This document shows positions 14,636 through 24,300 of a stretch of 64,000 bases of DNA, piece after piece. A program made the position numbers and the translations under genes. Position 1 is the stretch's first letter. Every line of letters starts with the position of its first letter. The notes under the pieces are model-generated. The model was not told the origin of the DNA. It saw only the letters and a list, made by a program, of their open reading frames with translations, and made no database searches. The DNA comes from Apibacter raozihei (GTDB lineage Bacteria > Bacteroidota > Bacteroidia > Flavobacteriales > Weeksellaceae): positions 558,001-622,000 of the forward strand of contig NZ_CP034930.1 of assembly GCF_004014855.1 (NCBI RefSeq). Direction: 5' to 3'.

Positions 14636-15384
14636 TTAATTTGATACTTCCCTTAATTCCTTAAGAGTTTTAAATGGCGCACTAATAACTCTCTTATCTT
14701 CTATAATATCTATTTTAGGCGATAAACATATTATATATACATTACTTTTATCATCTTTAGAAATTATTATATTAGTCCTATATCCTATTTCATAATAAGA
14801 ATTAACAAGCATTTCTTCTTCATTGTTCCTATTCAGACTAAATGAAATATTTTTAGATTCGGTAATAAAACTTATTTCCCCTTTTAAAGATAAATCCTTA
14901 TAAATATAATCATTTTGATCAGTATAAATTTCTATTGTTTTATTTCAGCATTAGGAAATAACTGCGTATTAAAAAGAACTGAAAATGGATTATTAATAGT
15001 TGTTGGGGGAAATCTAATATAATTACCTCCTGTTAAAAAATTATCTTGTTCCTTTTTTAAAAATGGAATTGTAGACAATCTAGTTATATCAAATAATGAT
15101 TTATTCTCAAAAATATAGCCTATCTTGAAACAAGCAATATAATATCTCTCATCCATTATAGCTTCAACAGAAAATGGCATCTTATTTAGCTCAAAAGAAT
15201 TAATATAATTTATTCTATCTTCTGATATTCCAAGTAAATTTCCTATTTTATATGTCTTATTTTTTGTTTCTATTAATTTCGCTGAAGAAATATTATAATA
15301 AATTATATTATATACAGCACAAATAAAAATCAATAAAACTATCATTAGGAGTAGTCTACCTAAATAAAATCTATATTTTTTCAT
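14636..15384 (-). pseudogene. Frameshifted immunity candidate of the full-length toxin
   Basis: The frame starts at 15384, 12 bases after the toxin stop. It has one N-terminal membrane helix (MKKYRFYLGRLLLMIVLLIF, then ICAVYNIIYY) and is open for 150 residues to NAEIKQ and a TAG at 14932. The next frame continues smoothly as TIEIYTDQNDYIYKDLSLKG down to LKELREVSN and a TAA at 14636. That second frame lacks any start codon until deep inside. One extra A in the AAAA run at 14938-14941 would fuse them into one protein of about 248 residues. It may be a real mutation, a sequencing error or a slippery site. The family is not recognised. Confidence 0.6.
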
Positions 15385-15396
15385 TCATTATTGTTT

Positions 15397-18300
15397 TTAA
15401 TAACTAAGTATTGTTTGAGGATTTAATAATGGTGCTAAATTTCCTGATTTCATTATCCCCAGAATTACTAAAATCCCTAAAGGTTTAACACCAATACTAC
15501 TACCTGTACTAGTATTATCTCGATTAATATCCTCAGAAATCCCAACATTGATTTCAGAATTGAGTACATTTGAATCTAGTTTTACTCCTGCTGATACATC
15601 ATTTAATCCAAATACAGATATTCCGACTCCCATTGAAATAGAACTTGAAGATACCTCAGTATTTGATTTAATAAGATCTAACAAATTAAACTGATAATCT
15701 TGGGAAGCATTAATTCCATTAGTTACTTTAGAATCTGTATTAAACATACCCGCATTTCCATAAGTTTTTGTTACATTAGAAGTAACGGAAATTAATGGAT
15801 TAGGAATTAATTCTCTTTCAGTAACTATAGATTTTGTCGTCGTTGATACATTAGATCCAGAAGTAGTATTGCTAGTAGAACTAGCTCCTTGTGCATTTCC
15901 AGAACTTTTTGATTTAGATTTTGGTGCATCGGAAAGTTTACAATACCATTTCACTTTACTTCCTTGATTTATCTGAGTATAACGTTTTCCATCCCTCTCA
16001 TATGTCTTATAACCTTGTTTTTCTAACATTTCTTCTGCTGCCTTTTGAGACATATTTAATTTTTTTGCCAGTGTACCTGCACTATCACCCTTATCGGCAA
16101 CTAAATTCCCATTCCCATCTTCATGCCAATCAGCTTTCATACCAGTCGGATCTATATACTTTACTGGATTCTGATAACAATACTGGTAAGGAGTACCTGT
16201 CATCTCTGTAAGTGGATCCACTGATAAGAATACACTTTCCCTAGGATTGTAGTATCTCGCTCCGTAATAGTAAAGACCTGTTTCCTCATCCAACTCCTTA
16301 CCGTTAAATAAGTAAGGGGTATTCCAACTGTTATTACGTTCTTCCACAAAAACCTCGCCAAAAGGTACATATTCTACGTGTTGTACGATATCACCGTCTA
16401 AACTGGTGATATAACTGCTGCTTCCCAAATGGTCGGCATGGTAGTAATACTGCAGCTTTTCGTAGTTCACGGGTTCTGTGCCTGCGGTGGCTTTGCTGCT
16501 GCTTTGCTTGCTGGTGCTCTGGTCATCGCTACAGCAGAAGCCTTGTCCGTTCACATAGTCGTCATTGTCTTTCCCGTTATAGGGTACTTCAAAGTGGGCA
16601 TAGTTGCTGCGGATGTCTTGCAGACTCTGCTGGTACTTGCCTTTCCAGTCTATTTTTATTCCGTCCAGGGTGGCTCCTGCATATTCAATTCTTCTGGGGT
16701 CGGCTCCGAAGCTTTCCAGATCGCCGAGCTTACTTACTACCCGCTGACTGCCTATGTAGTAGTGTTTGGTGTATTTGCCTCCGGCGGCTACGACCATATA
16801 CGGGTTGATGTAGGCACTGAAGCGGTTAGTCTGGGTAACTCCTCCGGCAAAGAGTGAGTTTACATATACCTGCTCGCTCTCGCCACTGGTTTTGATTACT
16901 CGCTCGCCGCTGGCATCATACCAGTAGTTACTTACGTATCCGTTGTCATCCAGGGCGCGCAGGCGGTTCTCTTCATCCCACAGAAGCTTGCGCTCATTGG
17001 TCTTGTCGCTTTCGCTCTGGTCTTGTTTTTTTAAACGGGTGTTCACGTACACCAGGTTCCCGTTGGCATCGTACTGGTACGCTTTCTTCTGCTCGCGTTT
17101 TTCTTCTTCTTGTTTCTCTTCGGTGCGATAGTTCGTGTCGTCCAGCTGCTCTATCTGGTTTTTCTTGCTTTGGTTATAGTTGTACACCAAATCGTATCCG
17201 GCGTTCAGCCCGCCCTGGAATGCCAAATTCTGCTGGCTTACGTCCTGGGTTTTGCGGGTGATGTTATGAAGGTTGTCATAGGCCATCGTTAACTGGTAAC
17301 GGGCCGTTTTCTGGTCGGCTCCGGTATAGGTTCCGCTGGCTCCGGTTAATCGGTACAGCCCGTCGTAGCTGTAACGGTGCTCCATCTGTCCGCCCTGCAG
17401 GTTCTTCCCATTGCCGGGTAAGGGGGCCTGGTTGGCTACGCTTAGTACGTTGCTTACGGCATCGTAGGTGTAGCGGTTGTCCATGATCTGGGTTCTTGGA
17501 GTGGTACTGTTGCTACGGGACTGCGTCCATACTTGTAGCTGGCTCAGCCTTCTTCTTTGTGGATCGTAGGTGTAACTGGTTTCTGAACCGTTGCAGTATT
17601 TTAAATAGTTGCGTTGTTCGAATTGGTCATAGCCTATTTTCTCTACGTAGTTGTAGCTGTAGGCTTTGCTGCCTTTTACTTGTACTAACTGACCGGCTGT
17701 GTTGTATTTGTATTCTACTTTTTCTTCATCGGGATAGATGATTTGTTCGATACGGTTCCAACTGTCATATTTGGTCTTGGTTACGTAGGTGGCTATCGCC
17801 TGGTTGGGGATAATCACTGTACGGCGTACTTCGGTTACTTCGCCTAAGCGACCGTATTTGAATTCCTGGGCTCCGGTGGCATCTTCTTGTAAGACTACTC
17901 GTCCTACCCGGTTTTCTTTGGCATTTTTGCCGCCGTAGTGGTAGGTAACGTTGTTTTCGGGATGCTCGGGATATAGGATCTTCGTTAAACGGGCATACTG
18001 GTACTCGTATTTAATCTGTTTCCCGCTGGCGGCTAAGTTCGAGCTTTGGCGGCTGATAACATTCCCCAGGGCATCGTAGCTTAGTTGTGTGGTTCCGGCA
18101 CTTGGGTGCTGAACCTGGATGCGGCGACCTGCCAGGTCATATTCCGAGCGGGTCTGCTGCCCTTCGGTATCGGTAACGGTGAGCAGCTGGTTAATGGCAT
18201 CGTAACTGAAGCTTGTGCTGATGGTTCCTGAGGGGCCTGATAATTGCTCGGTTTTCAGGGTAAGTCCTGAGCCGTTGGTATAGGTGCTTTGTTTTCCTCC

Positions 18301-21300
18301 CAGCGCATCGGTTACGGTGGTAACCAGGGTACGGCTGGAGGTATCGATTCCGTAGTTCATACGGCTCACACTTTCGTCCGGTAGCACGGTTTCCAGGGCT
18401 CTGTCCAGAATGTCGTAACGGGTTCGTGTCGGGGTTACGGCATCAAAGCTGCGGTTAAAGGTTAACCGTTGGGATGGGTCTTCGCTGACCGGATAGTAGC
18501 TTTCTACTACTCGTCCGTACGGATCGAGCTTGCTTCTGCCGCTTACTATCAGTACTTTTTTATCTTCGGGATGACTGCCCTGGGCATCGGTCTGGGTAAG
18601 TACTCCGTCTTTTTTTACTTGCAGGGCGCGTCCTACTCCGTCTACAAAGCTGATGGTTTCTATATCATTGCCTTGGTGCTGCGGATCGTAGTGTTGGGTT
18701 ATGGCATAGGCCGGACGCTGGATGCTGCCATCCTGGGCGAGTTCGGCATGGGGCTCATATTCAAATTTGATCGTGTACGGTAGTCCCAGCTCCATTTCGT
18801 TCGGTCCGGTAATGGTCCGGATTCTTCCCAGGTTGTCCAGGGTCGTGGCCATATAGTAACCGTTGTAGTCTTTGGTGCTTAGTGGTACTCCGTAACGGTA
18901 ATCGTAATTCTCCAGCTCGCTGGTGTAGCCGTAGGCATCGTCAATGCGCTCCAGGTACATATTGTATTCCCTATCATATCGGTATTTATACCATAAGCGT
19001 TCGCCTTTCTGGTTGCCCGGAAGGGTCTTTTGGGTGATGTTTCCGTATTTATCGTAAACGATATCGGTTACGGATTCTTCGCCTTGTTCATTTAATCGCT
19101 GGCGCACCTGGGTCAGGTGGTTGGCATATTGGGTATCGTAGCTCGCCTGTACTTCCCGGTAAAGGGTTCCCTGGCTGCCGTATACTTGTACTTGTACGGG
19201 TAATCCGTAGATGTTTTTAGACGGGTTGGAGGTATAGCGGATACGGGTTTCGTAGTTATAGCTTCCTTTGCCCTGCTCGCCTAAGCTGCCGCTGTCACTG
19301 TACCGGTAACGTACTAATTCGCCGTATTGGTCCTGCGTGTCGTAGGCGTACCAGCTTTCGTTGGCTACCATCCCTTCGTTTTGTCCTTCGTAGACGGTGC
19401 TGCGGGTGTATTGTACCGGGGTATATGAAGACTGGGTATCGCCGCATAAATCCGTATTGCTTAGGGTATAGTTGTTTTTCCCTGACTGACGTACTTCGTA
19501 CTGGTAGTAACGGGTGATGCTTTCGCTATAGAGTTTCCCCTGGGCATCTTCTACGCTGCTGCGCAAACTGTTCCCGGCACGGTAGTAGTTGCTCACGTCG
19601 TATTCCTGAACGTGCTTGCGATACACCTGATTATTATTCTCGGTATCGATGCTCAGGCTTTCTACTTTGCCAAAGCCTAAAAACTCCCGCTCGTGGCGGT
19701 CATGTTTTCCTTTGCTATAACGGTATTCCATTCGGGTGTTACTTCCGTCATCATGGATTCCGTCATTGATTTCTACGCTTGATAGTACCCATTTTCCTCC
19801 CGGGTGATCATAGGTGGCTTCGGAACGTGTATAGTCCACACTGAAACTGCCTCCTAGGGTGTTTGTTACGGTTTTTAGCTTGTTGCTCTTTCCGATTAAC
19901 GAACGTTGTACTTGTAACTGGTTCTCTTTGTCGGAACTTACGATATCTAAATAACCATCGCCATCTACGTCTTTTAAGTCTGACAAAATGCGATTCATAC
20001 TTCGCCCTGTATTAACGGAAGGATTCAAAACCATTTTTGTAGCTCCAAATAAAGTAAAACCATACGTAAATGCTCCATTCTGAGACTCACTTACGGAAGT
20101 TGAACGATTAGGTCTGCTTAAACCGTTCCATTCTATTTCCGGAGCAAAGGAATTTCCTTTGTTTAAAGAGACATAAACGGTAGATCCGGATACTCTGACC
20201 TTATCCGTTAATCCATCACCATTGATATCTATCAACATAAATTCCGGTTTTATCTTAGAGGCTGCCAATCCAATTCCTACAGACCAGCTGGATTTGCCAA
20301 TATCATAACCTAATCCCAAAGTCACATCCTGACTACTTCCTTCTTGTATTTTATCTAACTCCCAATCTATCGGTTCCGAAAAACTGTATCCTAAGTTAAT
20401 CCGTACCTGTTTGTTTCTTAGAATTTTATCCGGTAACCCATCCCCATTCACATCTGTAAAACTATCGTAGGTTTCATCTTCTGCTTTATTTATGGAAGCA
20501 TTAACACTAAAAGAGAGTGAAGCCGATTTAGAATTGCTATTGGAATTGGATGAACTCTCCGATTTTTCTTTTTCTGAGCCTTTATTTTTTGTTGCTAAGC
20601 TTTTTATTGCTGTTGATATAAATGAATACGCATGCACAGGACTTCCTCCTATACCTAAAGATATCCTGCGGGAAGCGGTATTTTGAAAGCCTGCATAGCC
20701 TCTGTCTTTAGTTACAATTTCTCCATCAAATCCTCCCCGGGTATTGGTTAGCTGTACCTGACCTTTAGATACTATATCCGGATAACCATCCCCATTCATA
20801 TCCATAAATGCTAATAGAGACTGTCCTCTACCCTCTGCTTTGCTTCGGGTAAGTACACCTTCACTCATTAATAGTGAAGTGCTTTCATTTTTAGATTCCT
20901 GGCGTACTCCGATGGCTGTTCCGCCGTTGATGCATAATGAATCCGTACTATCTGATTTTCCTAAACCGGTCAATGGGTTTTCTAAAATCACATCTTTGAT
21001 TCCCAAGCGGGAAGAACTCATCACGGCTTTGTTTATATACACCTGAGAATCATTTCCCTGCCAGAAACTCCGGGTCTGGATATCCGTATGCAACGGTATA
21101 AATACCATTTTTCTCGGATCAGCCTCTGCTTCGGTTTCCGGAAGTTGTAACAGGGATTCTTCGATAGGTTTTTGAGATCTCTTATTCATCGCGTTGTAGG
21201 AAAAATGTCCCCACTGGCGATGCAACGGACCGTAACCCTGTAGTTCCCAATTGCGGTAAACCCCTGCTGTGGATTGTGTCTGAACATGTAAACTATCGGT

Positions 21301-24300
21301 AATGCTTGCCTGAACGGATTTCAAATGGTCTAATCCTTTGCGGCTGACATTGGTACTGTATAGTTCTACCCATACCTTACCTTGGGGTAAGTCTATTTCC
21401 TGCGTAGCACCTTCGGTGATTTGTCCGTTTTCTACTTTCAGACTACCGCTATGGAAGGTCCCTGAGACATCTTTGACTTTTACTTCAAAATCCCCTTTAA
21501 TTGCGGTTAACTGTTCCGCGGTTAGCGAAGGTTTCTGCTGCAAGGAAAGAACCAGCGTTCCTTTTCCGGAATGGGTGATAGTTTGCGGACTTTCCGGGCT
21601 TACTGCCACCTGGTAAGTAGTGGCAATCCGTACGCCCGCGGGCTGGCTTTGTTCTATTTGCTGGCTTACGCCTTCGGAAACATCTACCTTCTGCTGGTAA
21701 TGAACCACCGGTTTCCACTCTACTGTTTCCCAGGCTATATACGTCGGAGAGTCCATGATAAATTGTAACTGCTCTGCCTGTTGGCTATTGGCAACCGGAA
21801 TTTCCAGTTCTCCGTCGTACTCTTCTTCAGCAGCAAACTCCCGTCGATAAACTTCTTCGGAGTCTCCAAGCAGTATTTTAAGGGTTACCTTATCGGAGGT
21901 TACCGGTTTGGTAAAGGATCCTTTTACTGTATAAGATGCCACCTGCGGAAGCATTACGACTCCACTTTGATAAGCTAAGGTTTCCTTTCCTGCCTCATAG
22001 GTAAGCGTATATCCATTGGGATCTTCCTGAGCGGTTACGTCCGTATAGGTAATCTGAGGACTCCAGTCCACCTGATCGAAGTTTCCGTTAGAGGCTCTGT
22101 CTGTACCTGATTGTACCCGAAAGTAAATTTTCTCTCCGGCTTGTACAGCAAAGGAAGCTACGGCCATATTTTTAAGGCTGTAGTCTGTAGACCCTATTAC
22201 TATCGATTTTAGTTCGGTTCCTGTATGCTGAACTGCCAGACGTACGCCATCAGCCTTAGCCAGAACTTCTTTGTCTACTTCTCCTTCGGGAGCTAGTAAA
22301 CGGGCATTTCCGCTGATTTTGACCATTCCTGAATAAGGAGCTACCCATACGCGGACTACATCCTGTAAGGGATTATTGGCGATCATTTCTTCCTTTTCCT
22401 CTTCGCTTACCGCTGTATCGCTATCATCTATCTTACCGCCCCCCATAATCGGACTCGGGGTATCTGTACTGCTGCTGGTAAAGGTAGGTATCAAATTGCC
22501 TTGTTCATCCTTATGTATATGGTTAAATAAGACCTTGTTCCCTACAACCAAATCTAATAAACCGTCGCCGTTCACATCTGCAAAATAACGACTTACTTTG
22601 GTAGTGGAAATTTCTTTATCCATTCCTGTTATGGTAACTAAATTCACTGCTCCTACAAGTGCACTAGCTCCAAAAGAAGTTGTATTGGTATACGAGCTTG
22701 AAAACTGGTCGATTCCCTGGATTTTGATCTTCTCTCCAAAGCTGCCGTCTCTTTTTCCGGGACGATAATATAATCCGGTATTTTTCTTTATAATTTTATC
22801 AGGTATTCCGTCCCCGTTAATATCCACCAAGGTTGAAAGCCCTTTATTTTCTGAGTAAGAATACCCAAAACTTGCTCCACCTGAATTAACTTTAGATGTT
22901 ATATTTCCACCCCAACCAACTCCTACATAGATGGAACCTCCCTGACTAATGCTTTTAGAACCTCCCAGGGCGGTAGCTTTGTCTGTAAAATCTCCGGTCT
23001 GTTGGGAACGGGAAACAGCATTGACAAAATCCGCCGAAATACCATCGTCGTAGGTATTCCAGGTTTCGGGTTCTCCGTACAGGGCTCCTTTTTCTTTTAC
23101 CGGGTCATGGTAGGTAAGGGTATTGCTGGTAAATTCTTTTCCCTGGTCGTCTTTGTGGGTAATTTTTTGTAGTAAATCACTGTAAAAGGCTCCGGGGGTA
23201 TAAGTAAAGCTGTACTCACGAAGCTTCTGGCCTTCAAAGTATATCTCTACCTGGGTAAGCAGCTGATTTTGTGAGGTCAGGTATCCGTAACGAGCACTGC
23301 TGGTTTGCTTTTGTTTGGTCTGGTCTCTCTGGAATTTTACTACCGTATGGGCCGAACTTCCTTTGTTCCCCGCACGTACTTCTTTCAGGTAAACGGCCTG
23401 GGAGGTAAGTCCTCCGCGTACGGCTTCTGAGACCGGTTCGTAGTGGTATTCAATCCAGTCGCCATGGAGTTCTTCTACTCGCGAGAGCTTCCATTCGGAG
23501 ATCACCTCGCGGCTTTGTCCTGAAACATCGGTAAAGCGTCCTTTGACTACTCCCTGATTGCCTCCATAGGTGTATTTTGTCCCTTTTCTATCGGTTACTT
23601 CCCAGGTATAATTGCCCGGATGGCTTCCTTTTCGCTGTATGGTGGCAAAGCTGCCTTCTTTTCGCGGATAAAAATAACGGTCGGCTTCCCGGGCAATCTT
23701 ATTACCCCGGTGGGCTAAAGAGGGCTTGCCATCTGCTCCGCGGGTAACCAGCTGGCTTCCGTCCATCAGGTAGGTCTCGGTTTCCTGATCGTTGTGGTAC
23801 CGCGGAACGCCCCAACGGGTCTCTACGGAGATGCCGGGTACTTGCAAATCCCAGCCTTCGCCTAACCAGCCGGAACCTCCGTCACTATTGTACTGGATTC
23901 CTAAGGAGGGACTCATCCCGTTTCGGGCTGGGGGCATTTCAAAGCTGTACCCGGTGGAGGCTGTTCCCCGGTTGTTGGACTGGGGGGCGCTTACCTGGTT
24001 AACTTTTGATTGGGGGTCGGCTACTTTGATATCGCTCAGGGTCGTAGGGGTAAAGCCACTGGTCTCCGGGGATTCCGGCGCCTGGATGACTCCGTTGATC
24101 ATATCGGTAAAGTGAGTGGTGCGGGATATGATCACCTGATTTTTGGTATCTACGCTGTCTCTTTCTAAGGCCACCCAATGTTTGGTCTGAAGGTCAAAGT
24201 AATAGGTGCGGATGTCTTGTTCGGTATAGCCGCTGGGAAGCTTGCTGCGATCGTAGGCGAGTTTGACTACGGCTCCCGGGCGGAAGTGTTCTCCGTGGGG

